Below are positions 50,041 to 63,864 of a DNA stretch of 64,000 bases, in pieces. Location of the stretch: positions 1,137,296 to 1,201,295 of the forward strand of contig JAHGAU010000017.1 in assembly GCA_019925105.1 (NCBI GenBank), read 5' to 3'. The stretch's first letter is position 1. The number at the start of each line of letters is the position of its first letter. A program made the translations under genes and the position numbers. The stretch is from Niebla homalea. Its lineage: Eukaryota > Ascomycota > Lecanoromycetes > Lecanorales > Ramalinaceae. The notes beneath the pieces were generated by a model. The model had not been told where the DNA came from. It saw nothing but the letters and a program-made list of their open reading frames with translations, and ran no database searches.

Positions 50041-50050
50041 CCCCCCCCCC
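50041..50050 (-). other. Putative polypurine tract
   Basis: Ten consecutive C on plus, that is G10 on the element's coding strand, three bases from the left LTR. Position fits the plus-strand primer of an LTR retrotransposon and sets the element's orientation. Confidence 0.6.
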
Positions 50051-50177
50051 TAAGAAAGGCTCGCTTTCAAGCCTGTAAGTACGTTAAAAAGGAAAAATTT
50101 TTTAAACTTAAAACCACCCCTCTTATTTATTATTTATGGGCCGGATAATTAAAGTAAGGTCCACCTAGCTTACCCGT

Positions 50178-50390
50178 TATTGGTTAACCGGGTAACTAAT
50201 ATAAGAATCGTAAATTACCTTAATTACTTATTATTAATTAACCGGGTAAGTAATATAAGAATATTACTTAGGTTACCTGTTATTAATTAACCGGGTAAAT
50301 AGTATAAAGATAATAGGCATAGTATCGTAACGGTAGCCGGGTAATTAATATAAGTATATAGGGGTAGGATCGTAACGGTAACCCTTATAA
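50178..50390. repeat. Imperfect tandem repeats near the inner element's 3' end
   Basis: Four spaced copies of a unit like TTAACCGGGTAANTAATATAAG (starting near 50,183, 50,239, 50,286 and 50,334), and CGTAACGGTA twice. They lie in what should be the 3' untranslated part of the inner element. Confidence 0.6.
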
Positions 50391-53300
50391 TAAGCCTTAA
50401 AATGTAATTTCATCCGGGGGGGTTCCGGGGCAGGTATCGTTTTTTGCGATTTACCCCTTTTTTAAAATATTTTTTTAACTTTTTTACCTTATATATTAAA
50501 TTTACATTAATAAAAGGATATATAGTCTATATAAATAAATAATATTAATAATAATCGCTTTAATAACTTTAGGAAATTATAAGGTTATTTTAAAGAGCCC
50601 TTAAGCTTAGTAAAAACGTAATATATGGTTTATAATATTGAGTTTTATGCCCGGAAAAGTTATTATTTACCTTGGATACTTAAGGTAACCCTTAAAGGTT
50701 ACTTAAAGTATTGTTATATTATTTAAATATCCGGGCTATAATCCAGGCTTATCCGGGTACTTTTTATAAAAGGCTTTAATTAATCTTTAAGTATAAAGGA
50801 ATTTTCCGGCGTTAGTATAATATTAAGTATTATCCGGGGGTAAATTTACTTATTTAACCTTATATTATAGCCTTTATTTTCAGTTAATATATTAAGAATT
50901 AATAATTTCTTTAAGCTTTTATTCCTTAGTACTTTTTTTATTTATAATAACGGGTTTAAAGGGTAAATTAATTTATTCCGGTAAAAATAATTTTTTTTAA
51001 TCGGAATATAAGTTAAGTCGCTTATATAAAAAATAAAGTAAACCCGGAAAATATTTAAAATATTTAATTTATAAGAAGAATAATATTATTTAAGGATAAT
51101 ATAGGGATTTAAGTATTTATAATTTAGTTTTTTATTAAGTTAATTAATTATTAAATACTTAACGTTAACGTAAACTTTATCGTTTATCTTAAACTTTACG
51201 TTTTAATATTAACGGTTAACTTATTTAAATATATTATTATAAGTTTTATTTAAATTAAAACGTATTATATTAAGGATTTCTTATATAATTTTAATAATAT
51301 CAGTAATTTCCTTAACTTAAAGTTATTTACGGGTAATAATATATTTAATATTATCGGGCCTAAATAATATCCTTAAGTAAAAACTTTTATTAAGGTAAAA
51401 AAGTATTATTTTAATTAATTAATTTAAGTTATTATTATCCGTAAATTCTATTATAAATAGTTACCGTACTTAATTATCTTATAAGTAATTTACGTAAGTC
51501 CGGAGTCCTTATTTTACTTTTTAATTTATTCTTTTAATTTAATTATTACTTTTAACGTAATAAAGAATTAAGGTCTAAAAATTAATTTTAAGTTAATATA
51601 ATAAAGAACGTTATATTTTATTAATAAATTACGGGCTATAATTTAAAATAATATTATCCGGAAAACTATAATATTTAAATATTTCTTTAATAAAAAGTTA
51701 AGTTATTTCCTTAATAAAAATCTTTTCCTTTTTAATATAATAAAGGATATAATATCGGTTTTTAAATAATATATAGATTATAGTAAGGATAATATTTATA
51801 CTTTTATATTTAAATAATCCGGTAATAAAGTTAATTAAGAAATTAATTTATTTTCATTTTAAAATTTTTAATTAATAAAATAATCTTATAAGTTTTTATT
51901 ATAAAGTTTTAAACTGAAAATAAATATTATAATTTAAAATATAACGGTTAATATCGTTTTATAAAGTAAATTAAAAGAAATATTAAAAAATAAATTTAAT
52001 TATATAATCCCGGCCAGGATAATTATTAATTAATTTATTATAAATATATTTTAAGACCTCCATAATAAACGGCATTAATACTTATAATTTACCTTTATTA
52101 ATAAGGATATTAGATTAAACCTTAATACGGATTAAAAGTATATCTTTAAAATTAAATAATTCATCCTTTATAATTATTTTCTTAAATTTTATTAAGCTTT
52201 CGTTAATACGGTTAACTTTACGGATTTACTTATAAAACCTAAATTTTTTAAGGATTAAATAAGCTGGTACCGGTGCTTTTTCCCCCTTATTTAAGGTTAA
52301 GATTTTAAAGTACTTAAAAAATAAGATAATTTAAAATTAATCTTTAACCTTATTATCATTATTACCTTAAGGTTAATAACCGGGTATCCGAATAAGGATA
52401 TTAGCCTTATTATTTTATTTACCCGGGCGGTAAATAACCTTAAAATTAAACTCGGAAAAAGTATTAAAATATTTTGCTTAATATTTTATAAGCTTTTAAT
52501 TCTTAATAAAATATTTTAAGGCTTAATTATTGTTAAAAATACAGAAAGGCTTCTTTATTATTTTTAATTTTAACCGTTAATTCTTTAAGTACTTAATAAT
52601 AATAAAAAGTTCCTTATTATAAATATTATAATTATACTTAACCGGTAATATACTCTTAAAATAATAAGCTATTAAATATAACTTTTTAACTTTATTATAT
52701 TAAGAAAGAATACTACCGGAAACGTAATCCGAAAAATTAATTTTAAAGATCGTTTCTTTATTGGGATTATAATAAGTTAATATAAAGGCCGTAATAAAAA
52801 TTTCTTTAAGTATTACGTAAACCTTTTAATACTCCGGGGATTATATAAATAAAATTTCCTTTTTAATAAACTTTAAAAAGGGTTTTATTATTTTAAAGAA
52901 TTAAAAAATAAATCTTTAATAAAAGTTATAAAAATTAATAAATCCTTAAAGGGCTTTTAAATTAACGGGGACTAATTAATCTTTAATCTTACTTACTTTA
53001 TTGGGGTCTACTTTTAACCCGTTAATAATAAGGATAAAACCTAAAAATTTAATTTATTAAACTCTGAATTTATATTTTTAAATATTTATTTATAGGTTAA
53101 CGTTATATAAACGCTTTAATATTAAGCGTATATATTGGGTATATTCTTTCTTAATTACGTTATAAATAATAATATTATTTAAATAAGTTTAAATAAAGAT
53201 ATTTAAATAATTAAATAAAACCTTATTTATATATTATTAATATAAAGCGGGGTTATTAATTAAGCCGAAAAATATAATTTTATACTTAAAAGCGTTTAAT

Positions 53301-53419
53301 AAAATAACGAATATTGTAAAGTTTTTATTCTCCGGGTATATATAAAGCTTATTAAAGATTACGATAATATTTAAACGGGTAATTTATTTATAACTGGTAA
53401 CTCAGGATAATACCTTTTT

Positions 53420-53503
53420 ATCAGAAAAATAAGGTATCGATTCCTTTTGGTAATAACGTTAATATTACGGTAATTTACGTATAATTATAGGTCGCCGTTA
53501 AAC
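53420..53503 (-). pseudogene. Reverse transcriptase remnant, inner element
   Basis: On the minus strand one frame reads FNGDL*LYVNYRNINVITKR and goes on with NRYLIFLI. This is the Ty3/Gypsy reverse-transcriptase pattern (G-x-L-R-x-C-V-D-Y-R-x-L-N, then R-Y-P-L-P-L-I) altered by RIP-type changes, for instance stop for Arg and Asn for Asp. Downstream on the same strand further weak similarity continues to about 53,240. Non-functional. Confidence 0.8.
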
Positions 53504-56500
53504 TTAAGGGTAAAAAGGATAAAGGATTTATAGGGGGCTTTATTAAGCTTAATAAATCCTTTTTTTAAGTTCTCTATAATATATTCTTTTAATTTTTAAA
53601 GTTTATAATTTAAGAATAAATAAATATAATTCCGGGGGGGAATCCCTTTTAAGGTTAAGTTAATCTTATAATTATAGTCCCGGTATAAAAGTAACTTATT
53701 TATTATTATACGATTAAAGATATCCTTAAAATTATAATATTCCGCTAAAAGTTTAATTATAATCTTATTTATAAAAGCCGCTTTTTCCGTAAAGTCATTT
53801 TTATAAATTATTATAACGGAGATATTAATAAGGGTATTATTAAGGAAATTTAAATAATTAATTAGGTCCGTTATTAAAATATAAAAAATCTAGGTTTTTT
53901 TCTTTTTTTGGGTTTTTATAATAATATAAAAGGCCGCCGTATTAATAACTTTAATTAAGAAAAGCCTTTTTTTATTAATAAGCTCCGGGAAAAGAAAATT
54001 ATTTAATAATTTCCTTTTTTTTTAAGGTTTTAATAGCTTTAATTTTTTACTTTTTAAGAATATATTTAAGGTTTAATAAGTTAAAGTTATAATTTAAAGA
54101 AATTCCGGAATAAACTTTATATTTTAATAATTAATCCCGTTATAATTATATTAATTTAATATAAAGAAGATTTCATTAATTATAGGGTAAGTAAATACGT
54201 AATACCGTTTTATTTAAGGTTTTTTAAGGATTATATTATATATTTTAAGTTAAGTAATAAATATAAAAAACTAACTTTTTAAGTAGTTTTTTATAATTAT
54301 CCGGGGATAAATTATATAAATAATAAGCTATAAGTATTTACCCTTATAGTCTTAAATAAACTTAGGTTAAAAAAGGGTTAAAGGAGAAATTTAAAGGGCT
54401 ATATAAATTTAAAGGATAATTTATTTATTAATAAAATAATAATTAATAACGTTTAAATTAATTAAAAAGGATAAAGGAAAGTATTAATCTCCGTAACTTA
54501 TAAACCCGTTAATAATCCAGGGTTTATTATTTTAAACGTTAAAGGGGTCTTTAATATTATCGGTATACTTAATCGTTAAAATCTAAAAGTAATATATATT
54601 TTTATTTTTTATAATAACTTTTATAAAGCCTAATCTTTTATTAATAATTTATTTAAATTATTAAATAAGGTATCTTTAAAGGTATAAAGAATCCGGCCGT
54701 TTTAATTATAGGTAAATTCTTTATTTAAATCGGGGGCAATATAATAAACTTAAATAGAACGTTCCTGAATGTTATTTTAATTACGTTAATAATTAAGGTA
54801 ATCGGCTTAAAAATAGTTTCCTTAATAAGTAAAATATTTAACGTCCGGAGGGGGAATAAGCTTTACGACGGCGGGAATAATTTATCGGAACCCGGACTTT
54901 CTGAAACCTCTTATTTTATTAAGGGGTTTAAAGGAAGTAATATAGGTTTTTATAGTTTCCTTAGTTTCCTTAATAAAGGCTTTATTAAGCTTAAAGGTTT
55001 TTTATTAACGATAATATTTTAAACGTTAAAAACGGTCTATCCTTTTTAAATATATCCGGGTTTTTTTTAAATTATTTAAATTATAGCTTCCTTAAAAAAG
55101 ATTTTTATAAAGCCGGGTAAAGAATTAAGTAATTAATTTACGGATTATAATTTTCAGGTTCTTCTTAAGATCTATATACTTAAAAACCTTAATTAAGCGG
55201 GTAAAATTAAGGTAAAACGTTATAAATTTATCTTTATTAAATATCCTTAAAATTTAAAAATTATTAATTTAATTTTCTTTTTAATTAATATTTTTAAAGA
55301 TTTAATTTAAAAAAATTTAAAATTCCTTAAAGGTTTAAAAATTTAATAAAATGTTTTTATTATACTTTATTTTTAATTATTTAAAAACTTTTAAGCTTAA
55401 TAATATTAAAATATAATTAACTTAAGCTTAAACCATTAAGTATTAATCCTTATTAATATAGAATTTAATAATAATATAACGTTTAAAAAAACGATATTAA
55501 TTACGGTCCTCCTTTATAAAGGGTTCCGGGTCCTTAATTTTAATTAACTTAAGCTTTTTATAAAAAATTAAGGAAACCGTAAATCGGTAAAATAAAAAAG
55601 TTAAATTATTCCGGTAAAAGTTTTTAAGCTTAATAATAAGGTTAACGCTCCGGCCTTTTAATTTATAATTATAATTTTTTAACGTTTAAATACGGTTTAA
55701 ATTTTTTAAGAAAAAGGTATTTAAGTAATTTTATTATTATAAGCGGTTAATTTAATTAATTTTTAATTATAAATTTTTCTTAATATTATTTAATTTTATT
55801 TAAAGGATTTATACTTTATTATTTACGTCCTTATAATATTATATATTAATATTTTATTCTTAACGTAAAAGGTTTAATTATTTTAAAAATACCTTAAATT
55901 TTTTTAGATAATACGGATTAAAAAATAAAATAAGCGTAAATTTTTATAAGGTATAAAGTACGTTTAATTAATTCTTTTAAAGTAATACCCTTTAATTTAT
56001 AGCAATATTAATAAGTAATATAGTTTTTATATTCTTTATAATTATTATTTAAAACCGGGTTCCCGGTAATTAAGTAATCTATTGGGTCCTTATCTTTCCT
56101 ATTTAATCGGGAAAAAGCTTTATCCTTAATAAATTATATTAATTAATCAGGGTCCCCTTAAGAACCGCTTTATAAGTTATATTTAAGACCCGTAAAGGCC
56201 TTTAATTAAGGGGGTTATTAAGGTTTATTATCTATAGTTACGGTAAGTAAAGTATAAGTAAAAGGTAAATTTAAATAAAAGAAGGATAAAAATAAGTAAA
56301 AGAAAAAGAAAGGAAGAAGGAAAAGGATAGGTTTATTAACCCTTCCGTTTAACGGTTTCCGTATTAAAAGGTAATATCGTAAAATAAAATAATAAACTTT
56401 ATATTATAATAACGTTAATACTATTCTCTTATATTATAAAATACTTTTTTAAAAGGTTTTTTTACCGGGTATTAAGTATTTTATATTAAAGTAAAAGTAT

Positions 56501-56919
56501 AAAATTAAATATTTTAATTAAAGGTTTTAAGGAATAAAAAAAATAAAAGATAAATAAGGATTTTATAAGCTTTTATAAACTTATTCTTAATTAGATTTAT
56601 AATAATTTTTAAGGTTTACTTTATTTATAGTTTTTAAATTACTTTATTGAAATTTAACCCTTAAATTAATTCTTTATATAGCTTAATAGAATTAATATTT
56701 ATTTATTTAAAACTATTATAACCTCCCGTCTTAATTATTAACGTTTTCCTATAGCCCGTCCGGATATTAATTATTATACGTTTAACCGTAATTACCGCCC
56801 GTCCAATACCGTTTTTAATTATCGGTTTATTATCCGCTATTAATAAATATTATTAATAAAAGCCTTTATTTTACCTTATTACTCCCTGCAAAGGCGTAAG
56901 TAAGTTAACTTTAATATAA

Positions 56920-57135
56920 TATTAAAGTATAAGCCCCTTTAAGGTGGTTGGAAGGTAAAGGGTATATTACGTATAATTAAAGATATTAAAGTATAAAGGT
57001 GTAAAAGTGAAGGGGCCGAAGGCCCTAATATACCTAGTCGGTGACACTCCTGGGTACCGGATTAACCCCGGGCTTAGCCCGGGATAGGCCCGGTAGGGCC
57101 TACTCCTGAGCTACCAATACCCCTGAACCCTGACA
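56920..57135 (-). repeat. Right LTR (5' LTR) of inner element
   Basis: 216 bp, same length as the left LTR, no gaps between them. It carries more T/A changes in its first 90 bp and fewer in its last 60, so the two copies were mutated unequally. Confidence 0.9.
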
Positions 57136-57140
57136 AATAA
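57136..57140. repeat. Target-site duplication, right copy
   Basis: AATAA directly after the right LTR; see the left copy. Confidence 0.8.
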
Positions 57141-57438
57141 TATCTTTAAAATATACGGGATATAGGAAGAATAGTTCGTTTTTTTAAGAAATTATTTTTT
57201 TCCTTAAATTCTATAATTAAAGTTAAAGCTATTATTTAATAAATTAAAAATTAATATAATAAAAATTAAAATACTTAAAAAAGATTATAAGGTAAAAAAA
57301 TATATATAAATTAAACTTAAAAAGTATAAGAAAATACTTAATTAATCTATACCTTAAAATATAAGAAACGTTGAAGGATTCTTAAATATTATTAATATAA
57401 TAAGAAAATAAATTAAAGGCTTTATAAAGATAATTTAT

Positions 57439-57720
57439 CCGTTTATATATTTAACCGGAAATATAAAGTAAAAATAAGAAGAATTAAAAAATATATCGTT
57501 TTAATTTATATAAAATATAATAACGGGGGCTAAAACTTTATTTAAATAGGATTTAAAAATGCCGGTTTATATATATACCGATACCTTAAAATATAAAGCC
57601 GGATATTATATTATTTAAGTTTAAGACGATTATACTATTTTATTTATTTATAACTTATATATAATAAATAAAACGGAACGTAATTACGATACTTATAAGC
57701 GAGAATTAATAATTATTATT
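57439..57720 (+). pseudogene. RNase H remnant, outer element
   Basis: A single plus-strand frame contains YLTGNIK*K*EELKNISF and, 78 codons later, TERNYDTYKREL followed by an isoleucine-rich helix. These match the end of reverse transcriptase and the RNase H domain (RNYDTYKREL box) of fungal Ty3/Gypsy elements in order and spacing, broken by several stops. Its strand is opposite to the inner element's reverse transcriptase, so it belongs to another element. Confidence 0.75.
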
Positions 57721-60700
57721 ATATTTAAAAAAAAAGTTCGCTTATATATTAAATATAAGAAAAGTTTTAATTATATATATAAATTATAAGCTATTTATAA
57801 AGTTTATAAATATAAATTATTATAAAAATATTTTTATAAAATAAGTAAGTAAGTTAAAAAAGCTATATATTAAAATTAAATATATTAAAAAAAAATTAAT
57901 AAAGTTACGGATAACTTATTAAAAATATTATTTAATAATTTAAATTATATACTTAATAAAATAATAAAGAAAATAGCCTTTAAGGTATAGAAAAATAAAA
58001 ATAATATAATATAATTTTAAAAGAATAAAAAAGGAGGATATTACGTTATATTAAAAGAACTCTTTAAGGAAGTAAAGAAAAATAAAATTAATACTTATAA
58101 TAATATATAAATTATAATATAATAATTAAAAGGTTAATTAACTTAAAATATAAAAAAAAAGTTAATAAAAAAAACGTAAATAAAAAGAAGAAAATAAATA
58201 TAAAAGAATTATAATTATAAGGGATAATCGATAATAAGCCGGTACGGATATATAATATAAAATTAAATAATAATTATAAAATAAAAAATATATAAATTAA
58301 CTATAAGTTTATAGAATTATTAAAACTTAAAAAATTATTTTATTATAAGGATAATAATTAATATATTAATATTATTAAATACCTTAAAATAAAAATAAAG
58401 TTAAAAAAAAATTAAATTTAATAAATTAAATTTAATAAATAACTTATAAACTATAGATTTAATTTAACCGTTAATAAGTTATTTTACCGATACGGGAAGT
58501 ATTAAATAATATATTTAATAAAAGTAAAAATAATATAAATATTTAAAGAAATTTATAATAATATAAAATACTTTTTATTAAAAATTATATTAAAGAAATT
58601 AAAATATTATTATTAATAACCGGATATAATAAGAGATATTATAAAATATATATAAGGATACTTAACTTATATAAAATAAGTATACGGAAATTATATAATT
58701 TTATTAAGCCCAATTAAAGTAAAAATCCTTTTTAATTTATTTAAGGCGGACTTTATTAACCCTTTTAAATAAATATAAATAATCTTCGGTATATCTTTCA
58801 TATAATAAATTATTTTTTATAATTTATATAATTATTCTATATTACGTTAATTAAAATAAAAAACGTAATTATTATATTAAAAGAATATATAAATTATTAT
58901 TTAAAATTTATTATAATATATATAAATATCGGAAAAATATTTATAAATAAAAAAATAAAAAGCTTCCTTTAATTATATAATATTTAATTTATCTTTATAT
59001 TAAATATAACGTATAAGGTAATAAGGATAATAAAGTTTAATAATTAAATTTAATAAAACGTAATAAAGAAAACGTAAACTTAATAAAAATATAATTAAGT
59101 ATAAATAAGAAAATTAACAATATTAAGTATTAACTTAAAATATATTAAATATTTAAAATACGTCCTTATTAATATTTTCTTTAAAGTTAAACCGGATATA
59201 ATATATAAACGGAACGTAATTAAGTTAAAAATTAAAATATATATTATAAAAAGAATAATACCGTTTTTAAAAAAAATAATATATAAAGTTATTTAAAAAT
59301 TTATAATAAATTAAGTAAGTATTAAGGAGGAATTATAAAAGAAGTTAAACGTAATAAAAAATTAATAAAAGAGATATTACGATAAAGGAATATAAGGTTA
59401 AAACCTATTAAAAAAAATTTAATTATATAACGGAATCTTACCCTTAATTTAAGAAAACTTAAGCTCTGTTAAATTAAATTATTTATTATTAAGGGCTTTA
59501 TAAAAGAGTATAAAGTTTTATATATATTAAAAAGAATAAATAGAATTCTTATATTTAATTTATTTTATAAGGATTATTTTAAAATATTTATATTATATAT
59601 TAGGTATTTTAAATTCTCCGATAAATTAAAATTAAAGGTAATAAAGAAAATTAAAATCCGGTAGATATAAATAAAAAATACTTTAATCTTTTAGAAACCG
59701 CTATAATTATTAATAATACGATTTAAGGGGAGGAAGTATATATAAGTAATATAATATTATTTCCTTTATATTTTTAGCTTATTTACTTTTATATTATAAT
59801 ATATTAAAAACTTTAAGAAAATACGGATTTAAAAATTAAAAAAAGAAAAAAGAAGAAAAAGAATAAATAATTACTTTAATAAATATCGTTAAAAATAAAA
59901 AATAAAAAAAATAAAAAAAGTAAAAATATAATAAAGATTTAAAGGAAATAAGTATAAATAAAGGGATATTAAGCTTTTAACCTTTTATTTATAGTCTTTT
60001 ATTTATTATATTATAAGTTATAAAATAATAAAATTATAAAAAGTTATAATTATTTATAATTAAAAATATTTCCTTAAAAAGAAAAAAAAAGTATATTAAT
60101 AATAATATATAAATAGAAATATAATTAAAAATTAAAATTATATATTAAAAAATTTATTTAAAAAATTTTTTTTACGGATTATAAGTTTAAATATTAAATT
60201 TATTATAAATATTACGTTAAGAATATAAATAAAATATATCGTTAATATAAATATAAAAATTATTTTAAATAACGGATAATTAAAGCCTTAACCGTACCTT
60301 TAAAATAAAAAAATATATTTAGGATTATCCTTTATTATGGTAATTATAGGGTATAAAACCGTATTAATTATTTTACCTTAATAATAAGGGCGGAAGCGGA
60401 ATAAAAGGACCAGTATATATATAAGGACGTAACCTAAAATAAGAATAACCCGTTATTAAGGAGGCGACCCAACGGGTAAGCCTGGTAACGCGACCGAAAG
60501 AGTTAATAAAATAACTTAAAAATTAATTAAGGCTTTAATTTAAAAATAACTATATATATACTTTTTTAATAAGGCGTATATTAAAATTAAAACTATAATA
60601 ATATTTATAATAATTACGGTCCGGAATTAAAGTTAAGTAATATAAGTTAAGTATAATAAACTTAAGAATAATTTAAAATATAGGATTTATTAAGGTTAAT

Positions 60701-63614
60701 AATATAAAGTTAAAAAAGGATATAAACCTTTTTTTAAAATATAACTATATTACCTACGGAAATAACTTTAAACGAGAACGGTTAGGGAATCGTATTTAAA
60801 TTAAGGACTTTAAAGGTTATTATTTATACGGGGACGTAATAAAGGGAAAAACTTATTAAGGGAAAGATGCTTATAGAGCTATAGGTAAAGGCTATTATAT
60901 ATATATAGTATGAGTAACGGACTTAAAAGGAAAAAAAAATTAATAAAGGAACCCGGATAAACTTATTATTTAAACGGAAAATTAATTAATAATTACTTTA
61001 TATATAAAAGGGAGAAATAACTTATTAAAATTAAAGTTAATAAAACTTAAATTAAAGGTATCTTTAATTAAGTTTAGGTTAAGTAAACGGTATTATTTTT
61101 TCTTAAATGACTATTTATAAGATTCGGTTAAAGAATTAATCTTTAAAAAAAACGGGCTATATTTTATATAAATTTTATTACGTTAAGCGGGCTTATATAA
61201 CCGAGACGGTCCTATAATTCCGGTAAAGTTAAATTAACGTATTAATAAAGGGATTACTTAAACTAAAAAAATTACTTAAGTTAATAAATGAAAAATAAGC
61301 AATATAGATAATTAAATTAATTAAATAAAAGGTAAAGAAGATAAACGGAATAACCGAGATAGCTAAGGTAATTAAATAATAGAATAAAATAATTAAGGAT
61401 TAAAAGTAAATTATAATAATAATAATCAGATATTAAATATAGAGGACGAAGAAAAAGGTACTTATTAAAATTATAATTATTAAGTTAATTATAAATTATA
61501 ATTAACTATAAAGCGCGTACGATTTCTTATATTAAATTTATAATTAATATTAAAATTAAGAAATATATAACGTATTAAAGAAAAAGCGTTTATTTAAATT
61601 ATATTTTAATATTAAAAATCTATAAAAAGGAATTAACGATAATTAATTAAAAAAAATAAATTAATTTATATATATTTAAATAAAAATTATAATCGCCCGG
61701 TTAATACTTAAAAATATAATTTAAATAAACGTTATTTAATAAACCCTTAATACGGTAATAATTAATAAAGGTAAAGCAACGGTTACCGTTAATTTATTAA
61801 TATTTAATATACGCCTAGGCCCCGGTACGTATATAAAAGGTATAAACCTAAATATATACCGTAAGAAGCTCTTAAAATTAAAAAAGTTAAAATAAATTAA
61901 AGTTACGAAAGACCGACGGATATAACTTTAAATAGATTATTTAATTAATATTTAAATAAACCTTAATAATAATAAGGATATATTTATTTAACTTAATAAA
62001 ATTAATAATTAAAGTACGCTTTTTAAGATATAGGGATATAATAAGGATAATTTTAATTAATATAATTTAAGTTAAAAATTCCGAAAAAACTATAAGGAAG
62101 TTAATATAAATATAAAGTAAATAACCGATATTAAAGTTAAGAATTTATATATACTCTTAGAAGGATAATTAATGGTTAAGTACGAGATTGGATTAGGTTC
62201 AGGATAAGTCAGTTAAAGCATAGAAAAAGTTGGAAATTAAAGAAATAAGAGGAAGTAAGAAAAATAAATGAATAAGAAGGATAAAGCAAACGGCCACGCG
62301 GCACGATTACAGAGCAAATAAATAATTAAACGTTACTTCTAACGTCCTACTCGCCGACGGAACTAGTTAAAACGGGAACTTAATAAATATAATAAATAAT
62401 ATTATTATGTTCAGAAGGAACCCTTTTTAATATACCTTTTAAATACACCCCGATCGGGATAATTATACGTAACTTATTAAAAGAATACGGAAATATATTT
62501 ATTTATATATAAAAATAGCCTTAAAGGTACTTAATATATTAATTAATTAAGGGAAAAATATATAAGTAAATAAAAATAAATATAAAAAGTTATAATAAAA
62601 AATATATTCTTAAAAAATATTATTAAGTATAATATTAAGTATTAAAAAAATTTATATAAAAATAAGGGAATTATATAAAAGTTAATAAATAATTATTTTA
62701 TTATTTTTTTTCTTTTTTATTTTTATATAAAACTATAAATCCTTAAACGATAAAACCTTTTAAAGATTAAGATAAATTATTATATCCTTTTATAGCCTTC
62801 CGAGAATCAATATAATAAATAAAGATATAATTAATATTAATTAATAAGTATAAATTATATAATAATTTATAATATTTTATTAATTACATTAATATAAGAA
62901 ATTATAAAACCTATAGAATAAAAAATTTAAAGTAAAGTTTTATTAATAACCTTAAAAAAAGTATATAATTAATATATTATTAACTTTCTTAAGATATACT
63001 TAATAATAATAAGATTAAAAGAATAAAAAAAAAATATTAAAAGTATATAAATTAAAAAGTAAAATAAAAAATAACCGGTTATAAGTTTTAACCTTTATAA
63101 AAGGCGGTATTTATAATCTTTTAATAAGCGGAATAAAACGCGTTATACCCTTAAGTAAATTAAGTATATTATATTTAAAGAAAATATAAATATAAATAAC
63201 TTAAACCTTAAAATAAATAAATATAAAGTATTAAGATCGCCGTTATTAATATATTAAAATAATAAAGGGGATTACTTTTAAGAAAATTAAGTTTTAATAT
63301 ATTTATTTATTATTATTAAGTAAAGATTAAGAATAAAACTATAAAGAAAAAAAGTAAATAAATATATAAATAATATTAAAAGAAAGAAATTATTTACTTA
63401 TAATACGTAATATTAATAAAATAAATTTATTATAAAAAAAATAAAAAAAATTTATTATTAAATTAACGCTTTTTTAACTTTTATACTTATAGTTATTTAA
63501 GTTATATAAAGGATATTATTAATTATTAAATATATAATTAAAATATATATAAATAAATATAATATAATTTAAAATATAAAAGTATTAAGGGTAATACCTT
63601 ATTATAAAGGGAAT

Positions 63615-63864
63615 TAAAAAAAGGAAGAATATAAAAAATATAAAACTTACGGATAAATATATAAAGGAATAAAAATATTAAAAAGGCTAATTAAAAATAA
63701 AATTAATTTATATATACTTAAAAAAGGAAAGGTATAACGGATTATTATAATAAGCAATTTATACCTTATTAACTTATATAAGGGCTGCGGCCCATTTTCA
63801 ATTGCACTTTATTGCTACCTATTATTCCATCACTTTTGCTTTTTCCTTCCTTCCCATTTTTTCT
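63615..63864 (+). repeat. Direct repeat, probable 3' LTR of outer element
   Basis: Mate of 46,875-47,124. Its right 90 bp are less mutated and keep GGGCTGCGGCCCATTTTCAA and several CpA sites that read TA in the other copy. Confidence 0.75.

Larger units (their letters stand above)
49822..57135 (-). mobile_element. Inner Ty3/Gypsy LTR retrotransposon, RIP-inactivated
   Basis: A complete but dead element of 7,314 bp. It is bounded by 216-bp LTRs (49,822-50,037 and 56,920-57,135), starts TG and ends CA apart from RIP changes, and is flanked by perfect AATAA target-site duplications (49,817-49,821 and 57,136-57,140). Orientation is minus: a reverse-transcriptase motif is readable on that strand (53,420-53,503), and a G-run (C-run at 50,041-50,050 on plus) adjoins the left LTR as a polypurine tract would. 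The LTRs differ only by transitions. No tRNA primer site is recognisable next to the right LTR. Every frame is riddled with stops. Confidence 0.88.
46875..63864 (+). mobile_element. Outer decayed Ty3/Gypsy retrotransposon (tentative limits)
   Basis: Model: a plus-strand LTR retrotransposon split by the inner element. The probable LTRs are the direct repeats at 46,875-47,124 and 63,615-63,864. A plus-strand RNase H remnant lies at 57,439-57,720, immediately right of the inner insertion. Without the inner element and one target-site copy the element would be about 9.7 kb, long but possible for Gypsy. AACTT occurs directly outside both repeats (46,870-46,874 and 63,865-63,869) and may be the target-site duplication. 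The ends are TG and CT rather than TG and CA, so the exact limits are uncertain. Confidence 0.55.
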
